A DNA stretch of 48,059 nucleotides from a candidate division WOR-3 bacterium (lineage in GTDB: Bacteria; SDB-A): assembly GCA_016934535.1 (NCBI GenBank), contig JAFGSQ010000002.1, positions 1 to 48,059 of the forward strand. The letters run 5' to 3'. Shown here piece after piece: positions 16,982 to 26,574 of the stretch (the first letter of the stretch is position 1; each line of letters starts with the position of its first letter). A program made the translations under genes and the position numbers. Below the pieces are notes generated by a model. That model did not search any database. It worked only from the letters and a program-made list of their open reading frames with translations, and was not told the DNA's origin.

Positions 16982-18133
16982 TCAGATGCCGAGAACTAAT
17001 CTGAATCCGAGAGTGTTGGCCTTGACAAAAGCGAAAGCGCAGGAAGGATCCGACAAACCTCTTTTGGCGCACCTTACATTTTCTTCGCCGTCAAACCAGG
17101 ATCCTCCCCTGATGACTCTGTAAGAGCCGTTCTGCGGTCCTCTCGGGTCGCTTGACGGGGACGAAGCGTAATAGTCGCTCCCGTAAAAATCGTTGCACCA
17201 TTCCCAGACATTTCCTGAGACATTGTACAATCCGAATCCGTTGACATCATAAGACACAACCGGTGCCGTGAATTCATAAAAAGGATCGTCCTGCCAATTG
17301 CACATATCGAAAGGACTGCCGTTTCCCCATGGATAATACTCTGAAACCAGTCCGCCTCTGGCTGAAAATTCCCATTCTGCTTCGGTCGGAAGCCTGTACC
17401 CCCCTGTAAATCTGCACTGCCATGTAATTGTGTCGTATTGTTGTTCGTAGCCTTCGATTGAAGAAAGCCAATTGCAGTATCGGGCTGCGTCAAACCAGGA
17501 GACCATTACTACAGGATAATCGGGAAAACTGTCGAAATAATTGCTCATGCCCTGAAAACCCGGGTCGGGAGGATACTGATAAGAAGTCAGATCACAAAAT
17601 TGCCTGTATTCGGAGTTCCTCACTTCCCTTTTTGAAATGTAAAAAGAGGTCAAAGCGACTGAGTGAACAGGACTTTCATCAGGGCAATGTCCAGGTTCAG
17701 TCGAATCGCTCCCCATGTAAAATACGCTGTCGCAGATTATCAGTACGAGCTCGTTTTCAATGATTTTATCAATTATGAAATAACCTTCGTTGGTGTCGAA
17801 AACTGCCGTGTCCTGTGAAGACCTGATTTTTATCATGGCTTTGGCAGTCCTGACTTGCGGAACCGTCCAGACAAGAAAAAGACCCGAAACGCCTGTGTCA
17901 ATTGCAATCCACGGAGAATCGTCTTTTATTCTGTAATACACGTCCACCTGGGTAACATCGCCTTCTTTGTACCAGCTGATAGTGTATGCGCTGTCTTGCA
18001 GCAAAAAATCGCCTTCCTTCGGAGAGACTACTGTTATTCTCTTCTCCGGAGGAGGTTCGGGTTCAGTGCCTGATTTTTTTGTGCAATATGAAAGAGACAG
18101 AGCCAACAATAATAATATTAACCTGCGAGGCAT
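16982..18133 (-). CDS. Lipoprotein with Ig-like and SUMF1 (FGE-type) domains
   Basis: 383 residues. Signal peptide MPRRLILLLLALSLSYC; Cys17 may be lipidated though the lipobox (LSYC) is imperfect. Residues ~32-125 are an Ig-like beta domain (ITVVSPKEGDFLLQDSAYTISWY). Residues ~130-383 are the formylglycine-generating-enzyme/SUMF1 fold: FYMGSD, PVHSVALTSFYISKREV, YPVVMVSWFDAARYCNWL, GYRLPTEAEWEFSARGG, NVWEWCNDFYG, RVIRGGSWFDG, and GFRLVLGI. Only one Cys remains near the active site (VRCAKRG), not the Cys pair of genuine FGE, so it is more likely a binding or scaffolding protein. GGAGGAAAG precedes the ATG; a TATAAT at 18168-18173 lies just after the upstream terminator. Confidence 0.83.
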   Translation of the reverse strand: MPRRLILLLLALSLSYCTKKSGTEPEPPPEKRITVVSPKEGDFLLQDSAYTISWYKEGDVTQVDVYYRIKDDSPWIAIDTGVSGLFLVWTVPQVRTAKAMIKIRSSQDTAVFDTNEGYFIIDKIIENELVLIICDSVFYMGSDSTEPGHCPDESPVHSVALTSFYISKREVRNSEYRQFCDLTSYQYPPDPGFQGMSNYFDSFPDYPVVMVSWFDAARYCNWLSSIEGYEQQYDTITWQCRFTGGYRLPTEAEWEFSARGGLVSEYYPWGNGSPFDMCNWQDDPFYEFTAPVVSYDVNGFGLYNVSGNVWEWCNDFYGSDYYASSPSSDPRGPQNGSYRVIRGGSWFDGEENVRCAKRGLSDPSCAFAFVKANTLGFRLVLGI

Positions 18134-18177
18134 CTTTCCTCCGATTCTTGATTTATTTCTGAAAGGAATTATACAAC

Positions 18178-18210
18178 AAAAAAAGGGGGGTAAAAACCCC
18201 CCTTTTTTTT
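18178..18210 (-). terminator. Strong intrinsic terminator ending the pilin operon
   Basis: Read on the minus strand: an A run, six G, a six-base loop, six C, then seven T (G/C arms at 18185-18190 and 18197-18202). It begins directly after the stop codon at 18210-18212. Confidence 0.92.
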
Positions 18211-21200
18211 CATCTTACGTGAATGAATTTCCCGTTCTCTGAACCGAAGTCGGTCTGCATCATCCAGAAATAAGTGCCGGCCGAAATGTTTTCTCCGGCG
18301 TCGTCCCTGCCGTCCCATCCGAGGAAGTGCGTTCCTGCAGGGAGGAAAGTCTCGACACTGCGGATCTGTCTTCCCGTGATGTCGTAGACCAGCCATCTGA
18401 CAGAAGAATTTCCCGGCAGTGAAAGGCGTACTGAAACTTCATCTTTGAACAGGTTGGGTGAAGCGAGTCTGACAGAAAACACCTGCTGGCTTCCTACAGC
18501 TCCCGTGGAAGTTTCGATGTCCACCCTTTTTTGTGTTTTCAAAACGAGCCTGTAAGCGTCCGGGAGATCACCGGTGGAATTTTTTCCTCCGAGCAGGAAG
18601 AAATCGTTCACCTGGACTGAATCTGAAGACCCTTCATTTTCCCGCGAAATCAAAGAAGCGTTCGAAAGGACAATCGGAAGGTCGGTCATGTTGTACCATC
18701 CGTATCCGTTTTCGTATAGGAAGGAATTCGCCGAAAATGTCCCGGAATCTTTTCCGCCCGCAAAGAGCATGAAAGATCCTGAAGAACCCGCTGAAATCCC
18801 TTCCCTGTTAATCAGCGGTGTCCTGTAATCGGTCTGCCAGTTGATCACCACGGGAGAAGCTGGATTGACCCTGCCGAAATATACGTTGCCTCCGTAGATG
18901 TCCCCTCCGGCAAACACTATGCCGTCTTTAATGCCAACGGCTGTTCCACCTTCAAATCCTCCGGGAAGAGGCGTAGCGCCGATGAATTCACCCGAGTTTT
19001 CGTCGTAGAGGAAACACAGCGGTTTACCGCTCAGGTCGCTTTCGACTATATAAAGATAATCTCCGCCTATCCCGCTGAATCCTGCGAGAGTCGGAGAAAC
19101 GATGTTTTCAGGCAGATCCGCGGTTTCGAAACTCCCCGTTATCTTGTCGAAGATTATCAATTTATTTTCGAGAGCAGGGTCTTCTGATCTCATGTAAATT
19201 CTGTCCGTTGTAACGACTCCCTGTGCGTCTGTTATTCTGTATGGAATCGAAGCCGTGACGGTCCAGGTGTTGCCGTTAACGTCGTATTTCATGTGGACTG
19301 TATCAGCGAACACGTTGAGGTCGCCGTTCTCGTCAAACCACGGGACCGGACCTGAAACTGAAACCGGCATGTCGGCTATCTTCTCCCAGGAGGGTAAAAC
19401 GCATCTGATGGAGTAAAGCGACGTGTCATTGGAAGGATTCTGATCGCCCGGATACTCGATTATTATTTTTTTAACGTAGTGACGGTCTTCCGAGAGCGTG
19501 ATGTTTCCGAAATCAATCACGGCGCTGTCAAGATAAGCGAGACCGCTGACCGTGCGGACTTCATCCATCAGGACTGATCCGTTGCTTATATCTGTCACCT
19601 GAGCTCTGACAGTGAAATCCGCCGCCTGGGTTCCGTTGTTCCTGACAGTCGCCACAACATCATTGCTTCCCGAGGGCAGGAATTCTCCCTGAATATTGGG
19701 ATTGCCTCCGACTACAAAAGCGTCTTTGCTTTCTGAAGAATACAATCTTATGTTGTCTATGACGCAGGCTCCGTAATTCAGCCGGGAATAATAGACAAAC
19801 GCGACCTCGATCTTCGAAGCGTTGGCGAAAGAATCGCTGACGTCAGCCGAATCGAGCGCTCTGAAACTCGGAGTCGTCGCTCTTAAGTATGTCTTCACTG
19901 TGTACCAGGACGACCACACGCCTTCTTTCATTCCCGAAATCAGTACTTTTATCGAGTCGTACTGATTGTTGAATCCTATTCCCCAGACGAAATACTGAAG
20001 GTCTATTGGATTCCACTCCGCGGGGGATATTATAGTGTCGACGAGAGGGACGTTGTGTGAAGAAGTGGTTCCGATCCACGCGCTGTAATTGCCTGCGTAG
20101 TCGAGTTCAAGAGAGCTTATCGTCCCTTCGTCTCTTATGTTCCACCCGTTGGGCCAGTTGTTGGTGACAGTGTGAATCCAGTCCCATTTCGACTCATCTT
20201 CGAAGTTCCAGTTGATCTCGTCGACGTAAGGCCTGTTGAGAAGCCACACGTTGTCCAGTCCGAAAAACCTGGTGTCCGAAGTGCCGTCTCTGTGAATGTA
20301 AATAACTCCAACCTGCACGCTGTCGGCGTCCGCGAGTTCCGGAATTTCCTGATAAAACCAGTTAGCGGCCGTGTTTGCCGTGTACATGTAGGCTTGAAGC
20401 CAGTCTCCCCACACAGTGTTTCTGAATGTTCTGAACATAACTATCGCAGTGTCTCCCTGGATGGTTGTGCTCTTTCTCAGGTACGCAGTCCAGCAAAGAT
20501 ATTTATAATCAACAGCCACAGGCGCGGGAGGCGAATACGTCGTGTCGCAGACGTAGACATTTCCCGTTCCGATGGCCCACATGCTCCAGTTGTCCGAATT
20601 GGGCATGGTCACGCTGTTGTACGTTGAGGAAAGTCTTTGCCACGTTGTGGAGGTTTTCCATCCCTGGGTTCCCGGTTCGAACGTCCAGGGCGGGTCGAAG
20701 TATCCGGAAACTCCTATCTCGATGTAATGGGCGGGGGACCATCCTCCCATCAGCAGAGTGTCTGTAACAAGCCTCGCTCTCGACCTGACAGGGTATAAGC
20801 CTTCTGCGCTCCACTGGTGAAGCGAAGTCCTCGTCGTGTCCCACGCGGAATAAGCCCCGTCTCCCCAGTCGAACTGGTATTCAACCTGACCGAACGGAGA
20901 ATGCGCTGAATCAGACAGAAAAGTATAATTCGTATTTATGTATCCCCACGCGGGTCCCCACGGACTGTGCAGAGGGCCGACAAGAGGAACAAGGAATGTA
21001 TCCACCCTGACGTCGTCTATGTAAAATCCCGGTCCGTTTGCCGTCGTGCCGCTGTTGTCGGCCAGATTCCAGAGAATTTTCAGATCAGTCAGCGCTCTCA
21101 GCGGAGTGAGATTGACGCTGTAAAGAGTCCAGACGGCCTCGGTTCCCGTCCAACCCGGAAGCGTTATGCCCAGGGCCGACACGTTGAAAGTGCCGTTATA

Positions 21201-23243
21201 CACGGGGGCTATTAGATTTTGAGGAACAGTGTCCCAGTACATGCCGTCATAAAACCAGCTCGTCACCATTGCGGCGGAACCGTAGAACATAGTGACGCCG
21301 TCGTAATTGTATCTGCTGTCGTACCACATCCAGAAATACATCACCGATGAATCGGGCGACGAGACGTCTATGCTCGGCAGGGCAAAATAACTCGCGTCCG
21401 TATGATATATTCCGTCGAGGTCGGTCGCGGCCACATTGTAACCTGTTTTTGCCCCTAAAGGACCGGAAAACGGAATACCCACTTCCCAGTCTCCTGAAAT
21501 CAAATATCCCGCCGTATCCCAGGAAAATTCATAACCCCAGTAATAAATTGTGTTCTCGTTGAGAGCCACGGCTATGTGCGGAGGAGACCACGCCGACATC
21601 AGCGTAGTGTCGCCTGCGTCCCTAATCCTTGTCCTTATGTAGTATGTGCCGACTTCACCGTACGTCTTCGGCTGAATGTGCTGGACACTCCAGCCTGAAT
21701 AAGTTCCGTCCCCCCAGTCGAACTGGTACTCGGTCGGATTGACTACAATGTCGGATGTGAAATCATAAGAAGTCCCGGTTATACAGGTGTCCGGGCCCGT
21801 AGGCGCCGCAATCGGGCCGGCAATAAGCATGGCCGTGTCTATCCTGATATCATCTATGTAAAATCCGGCCTGATTCCCCGTAGTTCCGTCGTTGTCGCCG
21901 AATCTCCATAAAAGTCTTAGATCCTGCGAGTGCCTGTAAGGAGTCAGGTCTACTTCGTACAGGGTCCACAGCGGAGAAGAGCCTGTCCAGCCGGGCATAG
22001 TGGTACTCGTCCACGTTACGTTGTAACTGCCGGTGTAAGCAGGGACTATGCTGGCGCTAGGAACTGTGTCCCAGTAATAACCGGCGTTGTCCAAACCCCA
22101 GGTGAAAGAATCGCTTCCAACCCACAGGTTAACGCCGTCGTAATCTTGTCTTGAATTGTACCACATCCAGAAATACAGCTTCAGCGAGTCGCACATCGAA
22201 AGATCCATCTCCGGAGTATTCAGCCAACTGGCGTTAATGGAGTAATTTCCGTTGAGGTTTGTAGCCCAGACGTTGCCGCCGCTTCTCGCATCGAACGGTC
22301 CTGAATTCGGAATCCCCCACTGCCAGTCGCCGAGCTGGTGCAAACCGACGAATCCGCCGTCGTCGTATTCAAATCCCCAGTATCTCGCCGTCCTCGGCGT
22401 CACCATTATGGAGACGAAGGGAGGAGACCAGTTTGAGAACAAAGTGCTGTCAGCGGCGTCTCTTATTCTGCTCCTAACAAAATATGAACCCGGTTCGCTC
22501 CACTGTTTTGTCTGTGTGTTCATTATGTCCCAATCGGAATATGTTCCGTCCCCCCACGAGAACTGGTATTCATAGCTTCCTGCCACAACTTCCGAGGTGT
22601 AAACATAATCGGTGTTCACAAGACCGCTGTCGGTTCCCGTCGGCGCAGTCGCCGGGCCGGGGATGTTGCCAAGTTGAGAAGTTCTCAAAGACACGTTGTC
22701 GAGGCCGAAATAATAATCGGACCCCCATGTCGTCCCTCCTCTGTAGGAGAAACCCAGCTGAATCGTGTCAGCTCCCCTCGCATAAGCTGTTATGTCTATA
22801 GAGTCCCATATCGAGTAATTCGTGCCGAAATAAAACTGCAGCTGCTGCCATTCCGTCCATGTGCCGGAAACGCATCTTCTTACAAGCACTGCCGCCGTGT
22901 CGGCGTCCCTGCCTGTTCTGTATCTGTATCCTATTGTGTATTTGAGCCACTGTGTGTAAAAAAGCGAATCTGAAATTTTCGGAGAATACAGGGTGTCGCG
23001 CAGTGGATAGCTTCCTGCGCGGTTACTGCAAATCCACATACTCATTGTAAGAGGGTCGAGAGGTCTTATGCCTTCCTGATCGTAGACCCTCCATTCCCAC
23101 CTGCGCGGCCAGTTCTGACCCTGGATTCTTTTTGCCGAATTCCAGCCGTCCGTCCAGGGATTTGTTTCGAAATCCCAGAAATGATAAGCCGACAGCGCCT
23201 GAACCGCCGTCAGCAATGTGAGTACTATCAATATTTTTTTCAC
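18210..23243 (-). CDS. Giant secreted repeat protein with PKD-like/MAM-like modules and C-terminal FlgD-type domain
   Basis: 1,677 residues from a GTG at 23243 preceded by GGAGGGGGAA. Signal peptide about 1-19 (MKKILIVLTLLTAVQALSA). Residues ~20-190 form a jelly-roll-like module ending FGLDNVSLRT. Two full tandem units (195-470 and 476-749) each pair a PKD-like part (YQF-WGDGTYS-W) with a MAM-like part (SGPxxAxxGxN, YDGV, GFYIDDIRID); a third PKD-like part lies at 756-845. More jelly-roll modules follow to ~1240, then a Kelch-like stretch (~1280-1560), and a FlgD-type ending (LVYDITGRQIRS, LGWDGRDDAGENISAGTYFW, KFIHVR). It starts 14 bp after the PilY1-like gene in the same transcript, suggesting an exported adhesin or surface protein linked to pili. 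Function unproven. Confidence 0.8.
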   Translation of the reverse strand: MKKILIVLTLLTAVQALSAYHFWDFETNPWTDGWNSAKRIQGQNWPRRWEWRVYDQEGIRPLDPLTMSMWICSNRAGSYPLRDTLYSPKISDSLFYTQWLKYTIGYRYRTGRDADTAAVLVRRCVSGTWTEWQQLQFYFGTNYSIWDSIDITAYARGADTIQLGFSYRGGTTWGSDYYFGLDNVSLRTSQLGNIPGPATAPTGTDSGLVNTDYVYTSEVVAGSYEYQFSWGDGTYSDWDIMNTQTKQWSEPGSYFVRSRIRDAADSTLFSNWSPPFVSIMVTPRTARYWGFEYDDGGFVGLHQLGDWQWGIPNSGPFDARSGGNVWATNLNGNYSINASWLNTPEMDLSMCDSLKLYFWMWYNSRQDYDGVNLWVGSDSFTWGLDNAGYYWDTVPSASIVPAYTGSYNVTWTSTTMPGWTGSSPLWTLYEVDLTPYRHSQDLRLLWRFGDNDGTTGNQAGFYIDDIRIDTAMLIAGPIAAPTGPDTCITGTSYDFTSDIVVNPTEYQFDWGDGTYSGWSVQHIQPKTYGEVGTYYIRTRIRDAGDTTLMSAWSPPHIAVALNENTIYYWGYEFSWDTAGYLISGDWEVGIPFSGPLGAKTGYNVAATDLDGIYHTDASYFALPSIDVSSPDSSVMYFWMWYDSRYNYDGVTMFYGSAAMVTSWFYDGMYWDTVPQNLIAPVYNGTFNVSALGITLPGWTGTEAVWTLYSVNLTPLRALTDLKILWNLADNSGTTANGPGFYIDDVRVDTFLVPLVGPLHSPWGPAWGYINTNYTFLSDSAHSPFGQVEYQFDWGDGAYSAWDTTRTSLHQWSAEGLYPVRSRARLVTDTLLMGGWSPAHYIEIGVSGYFDPPWTFEPGTQGWKTSTTWQRLSSTYNSVTMPNSDNWSMWAIGTGNVYVCDTTYSPPAPVAVDYKYLCWTAYLRKSTTIQGDTAIVMFRTFRNTVWGDWLQAYMYTANTAANWFYQEIPELADADSVQVGVIYIHRDGTSDTRFFGLDNVWLLNRPYVDEINWNFEDESKWDWIHTVTNNWPNGWNIRDEGTISSLELDYAGNYSAWIGTTSSHNVPLVDTIISPAEWNPIDLQYFVWGIGFNNQYDSIKVLISGMKEGVWSSWYTVKTYLRATTPSFRALDSADVSDSFANASKIEVAFVYYSRLNYGACVIDNIRLYSSESKDAFVVGGNPNIQGEFLPSGSNDVVATVRNNGTQAADFTVRAQVTDISNGSVLMDEVRTVSGLAYLDSAVIDFGNITLSEDRHYVKKIIIEYPGDQNPSNDTSLYSIRCVLPSWEKIADMPVSVSGPVPWFDENGDLNVFADTVHMKYDVNGNTWTVTASIPYRITDAQGVVTTDRIYMRSEDPALENKLIIFDKITGSFETADLPENIVSPTLAGFSGIGGDYLYIVESDLSGKPLCFLYDENSGEFIGATPLPGGFEGGTAVGIKDGIVFAGGDIYGGNVYFGRVNPASPVVINWQTDYRTPLINREGISAGSSGSFMLFAGGKDSGTFSANSFLYENGYGWYNMTDLPIVLSNASLISRENEGSSDSVQVNDFFLLGGKNSTGDLPDAYRLVLKTQKRVDIETSTGAVGSQQVFSVRLASPNLFKDEVSVRLSLPGNSSVRWLVYDITGRQIRSVETFLPAGTHFLGWDGRDDAGENISAGTYFWMMQTDFGSENGKFIHVR
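20709..22661 (-). repeat. Tandem coding repeats inside the giant secreted protein
   Basis: Unit 1 spans 21834-22661, unit 2 spans 20997-21818 and a partial third unit 20709-20978. The units align over the motif W-G-D-G-x-Y-S-x-W and, for units 1 and 2, over LDG/LNG-Y, FWMWY-SR-YDGV, PGWTG, LTP-R and GFYIDD. Similarity is clear at protein level and partly visible in DNA around the aspartate/tryptophan motif. Confidence 0.85.
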
Positions 23244-23257
23244 TTATTCCCCCTCCG

Positions 23258-26014
23258 TCAGTAAACTTCGTTCCAATAGACGTATTTCTTCTTAAAGCCG
23301 GGGCCGGTAATTGTTCTTATTATCGGGCCGGAACTCGTCATTACTATGACGACAGGACCGTCGGGTCCCACTGTCACCTGAGGAGAAGATGGAATTCCTA
23401 TGTGCCCGAGGTCTATGGTCTCGACGAGTCTACCCTCCAGAAGCGACGCGACATACATCCTCGCGTAGCCGGCGCCGATGTCGCACGGCCCGGCTTCAGC
23501 TGTGTCCGGAGCGAAAGTCGTCCAATAGACGTTGTTGCTGTAAATGAGAGGGAGGGAGGTCACTTTTTCACCGGGATGCGTGTGCCTGTAGTAAAATCCA
23601 TTGTCTCCCGGAGCAGAAGCGGTCCCTGTCAAAGCGGCCATGTCGCTCATGTCAGCCGGTAAACCCGCTGTCGGAGGGGACATAAGCATGAAAAAATAAC
23701 CGTATCTGGTCGTATCCATGGGATTGTCCCTGTTCCCTGAGCCCCAGCAGTACCAGTATTCTCCGCTGAAATCCTGCGCGACGGCCACGGGGAAAAAACA
23801 CGCCATGTCGGCGTCTGCCGGCGCTCCGGTAGTAGCGCTGAAAGCTGTCCTTATAGACCAGTTGCCGGGATTTGTGTCCGATTCTGTGTCCATTATGAGA
23901 AGGTTTCCGGCAAGGTCCGGAGCTATAACATTGTCTACAAATCCGTTTATGTTCATGTCCGTCATAGCGAGCGAAGCGGCAATTCCGTTGCTGTTGGGAT
24001 TTTCCCATCCTTTGGCCCATGCGGTATTTTCTTTGAGAGCCCAGAAAGCGAAAAAATCTCCCGTGTCGGGAACGAAAGAGCCTGCCGTGTCGGGCGCGTA
24101 GCCGCCTCCTATGAAATAACCCCACATCTGTATTGCCGAATCGCTTCCGACGGGGTCTGTGTCTACTCTGAATTGCCCCGCTGTAGGCTGTGACCAGGTG
24201 TCCGCGAATCTTTTGTACAAACCTCCTACGAGCGTGCCGGATATCTCCGCGAGAAATTTAGGATACTCGGAGGAATCCGGATTTGTCGGAACATAAGTTA
24301 TGTCGAGAAGTATATAATTCGGTCCTCCTTCTCTCTGTCCGACAATCAAAACAGTCCGCCAGTCGTCGGCGTCTTTTAACCCGTTTCCGTTGACGTCCGA
24401 CCAGAGGTCGGCCGCCGTCACCGGACCGTCGAGGATGTAAGTATGCTGATTGTCGAGAGCCCATATTTTGAGCCTGTTCATTGCAAATCTCGGCACCCAC
24501 GCCCATACTTCTTTTCCTGTCGAGGCGTCGAAACAATGGAGAACTCCCGTGTTAGTTCCGACATAAACCCGTTTTCTCTGATCCCTGTAAGCGTTGTTTT
24601 TCCTGAAATGCACATACGAAGGGTCTCCCGTGTAGAACGGGCTCGGCGCTCCGATCATCAGGGGAGCGCTGTGGAAAATGTCGCCAATTTTCCAGCCGGG
24701 AGTAGCAGAGCTGTATCCTTCTCTCGTTCTCTGAACAATGAGATCTTTTTCCCACGCCGAAAACACGTTGACATCCGAAGGAAGCACGTTAAGAAAACTG
24801 AATTCGGTCTTGGCTCCCAGATTGTTTGTAAAAAATATGTTCCTCGATGAGGAAGGCGTCTGCTGAAGCGATTCGCCGGCCGTCCATATTTCCGAGCCCA
24901 GCATGGTGTCGCCAGTGAAGACGACGGCTCTCAGCTGGCCGTCCCAGAATCCTCCTGATTGAGGCCTGAAAGTCGCGTAGACAATCGCCGTGTCGCTTAT
25001 CATCGTCCTGACTACAGGAACACTGGCGGGTGAAAACGAGAAATTGTTCTCGAGAATGGATTGGAATATGTTCTGAAGGGAATTCGCGAGTTCGTCGGCG
25101 GTCTGCGCTATATACGCGTAACCGTCGCAGTAATGATAAGAGGGGGGAAGTGCGTGGTATCCGGTACCGTGAGCGGATCTCGGATTGTACCAACCGTTGG
25201 ACGATCCCCATCCGGAGGGAATCGGCTGAGGCCAGGTCCACGGGTTGTGGACGTGTGTGTGAGGTGGATTGTACTGCAAGTCCGAGTAATTGTATTTATC
25301 GGGATTGTCAGTTCCCGACCAGTAAGCCGCCCAGTTGAGTTCGTTTCTTCCTCTCTGTGTTATGCCTGTGCCGAAGCCTACCAAAAAGACAGGTATGTCT
25401 CTGTCTCTTGTGCTTATTGCGGCTTCCCTTACTATACTCCAGCTTCCGCGCCATTCGTCAGACACGGTTATCTGTGAATAAGAAGCGCTCGTTCCGAAAC
25501 CGTTGGATTCTCCGTCAGTGACGAAAATCAGATAATAACTCCTGCAGTCGAGATCGGGGTGAGTCGTGTCGTAGTTATGTATGTAGTTGGAAGAGTAATA
25601 AATAGCAGGTCCATTGGGAGTGTAGCCGCCGTTTGTAGTGTAGTTCATGTGCGACCATATTGTCGAATAGGGAGTGCCGAAAGTGTCCGCCCTGAGACTT
25701 CCCGTAGCTTCTCCGGGAAGATAAATGTAAGGGCCGGGATTAAAAGTTCCTGTCGGCGTGTTGTAGAAAAAACCCGTCGCCAGATCGACTCCCAGAATGT
25801 CCTTGTCCGAATCCTCTACGGTGCCGTCGCCGTCGGCGTCGAGAAGATTTTTCATGACGGCGAGGGCCTGCGTTATCCTCGTGCCCGACATGCTTCCCGA
25901 TCTGTCGAGGAATATCATTGCGGCAGGTTCAGCCGCTACCCTGAAAAGGACTTCGTCGTTAGCGGCCGACAACGCGGGAAGGAAGAGCAGCAATATAAGC
26001 GTTTTCCATTTCAT
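23258..26014 (-). CDS. pilY1: PilY1-like protein: von Willebrand A domain plus PilC/PilY beta-propeller
   Basis: 918 residues from the ATG at 26014, chosen for the AAGGAGGGAAAC site and a following signal peptide (MKWKTLILLLFLPALSAA). Residues ~30-330 form a VWA domain with MIDAS DRSGS (Asp37, Ser39, Ser41), a Ca-binding-like DADGDGTVEDSDKD loop, and an IFVTDGESN segment. Residues ~430-900 are the PilY1 propeller: VYVGTNTGVLHCFDASTGKEVWAWVPRF, and a DVNGNGLKDADDW calcium loop before RTVLIVGQREGG. PilY1 proteins act at the type IV pilus tip in adhesion and mechanosensing. It follows the small secreted protein and minor pilins in one operon. Confidence 0.88.
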   Translation of the reverse strand: MKWKTLILLLFLPALSAANDEVLFRVAAEPAAMIFLDRSGSMSGTRITQALAVMKNLLDADGDGTVEDSDKDILGVDLATGFFYNTPTGTFNPGPYIYLPGEATGSLRADTFGTPYSTIWSHMNYTTNGGYTPNGPAIYYSSNYIHNYDTTHPDLDCRSYYLIFVTDGESNGFGTSASYSQITVSDEWRGSWSIVREAAISTRDRDIPVFLVGFGTGITQRGRNELNWAAYWSGTDNPDKYNYSDLQYNPPHTHVHNPWTWPQPIPSGWGSSNGWYNPRSAHGTGYHALPPSYHYCDGYAYIAQTADELANSLQNIFQSILENNFSFSPASVPVVRTMISDTAIVYATFRPQSGGFWDGQLRAVVFTGDTMLGSEIWTAGESLQQTPSSSRNIFFTNNLGAKTEFSFLNVLPSDVNVFSAWEKDLIVQRTREGYSSATPGWKIGDIFHSAPLMIGAPSPFYTGDPSYVHFRKNNAYRDQRKRVYVGTNTGVLHCFDASTGKEVWAWVPRFAMNRLKIWALDNQHTYILDGPVTAADLWSDVNGNGLKDADDWRTVLIVGQREGGPNYILLDITYVPTNPDSSEYPKFLAEISGTLVGGLYKRFADTWSQPTAGQFRVDTDPVGSDSAIQMWGYFIGGGYAPDTAGSFVPDTGDFFAFWALKENTAWAKGWENPNSNGIAASLAMTDMNINGFVDNVIAPDLAGNLLIMDTESDTNPGNWSIRTAFSATTGAPADADMACFFPVAVAQDFSGEYWYCWGSGNRDNPMDTTRYGYFFMLMSPPTAGLPADMSDMAALTGTASAPGDNGFYYRHTHPGEKVTSLPLIYSNNVYWTTFAPDTAEAGPCDIGAGYARMYVASLLEGRLVETIDLGHIGIPSSPQVTVGPDGPVVIVMTSSGPIIRTITGPGFKKKYVYWNEVY

Positions 26015-26024
26015 GTTTCCCTCC

Positions 26025-26558
26025 TTACCTCGTGTCTGTTGAATTCGTGAGATCGACAACGACGGCTACGGGAAGGCAAGCCTTGCCCGAACCGAGCTGT
26101 ATTTCCATCACGGTGTAATAAATGCCCTCAGAAACAAATTTTCCTTCTTCGAAATATACGGCGTAATGCCAGGCGTCCCTGTTTAGTATCTTTCCCATAA
26201 ATGAAATCTCGGTGTTGTCGGGAGACCTTAAAGGGAATCCCGGTTCATATCCTTTTAGACGTCCGATCTCAAAACCGTACTCGTCCGGTCCGTGATAATA
26301 AACGATGACCGGGTCGAAGACAAATATACCGGAGGGGAGAGAGGGGTCACGATTCGTCTGGTAATCTTCGAGAACGGCTTTTCGGATATCGTCTGTTTCA
26401 AGGGCAGTCGAAGAGACGGAGGGACCGGCTGTTCTCAAAGGGATCCATTTGACCCGCTCTCTCTCCTGCGGAGGGTTCATGTCTTCGTTCTGATCGAACG
26501 CCGAAACGCTCTGAAAGAGAGACGCCGCCAAAAAAATTATCAATACTGTTTTAATCAT
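26025..26558 (-). CDS. Secreted protein of unknown function in the minor-pilin operon
   Basis: 177 residues with a clear signal peptide (MIKTVLIIFLAASLFQSVSA). No family recognised. The mature part is acidic to neutral with aromatic beta-strand patterns (IFVFDPVIVYYHGPDEYGFEIGR, WHYAVYFEEGKFVSEGIYYTVMEIQLG) and a single Cys. AGGAGGAAAC precedes the ATG. It sits 10 bp before pilY1 and 16 bp after the pilX-like gene, so it is likely an accessory part of the pilus assembly or secreted cargo. Confidence 0.7.
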   Translation of the reverse strand: MIKTVLIIFLAASLFQSVSAFDQNEDMNPPQERERVKWIPLRTAGPSVSSTALETDDIRKAVLEDYQTNRDPSLPSGIFVFDPVIVYYHGPDEYGFEIGRLKGYEPGFPLRSPDNTEISFMGKILNRDAWHYAVYFEEGKFVSEGIYYTVMEIQLGSGKACLPVAVVVDLTNSTDTR

Positions 26559-26574
26559 TTCGTTTCCTCCTTGT

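Noticed and set aside
20172-20627. Open frames antisense to the giant repeat protein
   Set aside because: They lie within a long coding gene with signal peptide, repeats and terminator; the products are Arg/Val-rich shadows without ribosome sites.
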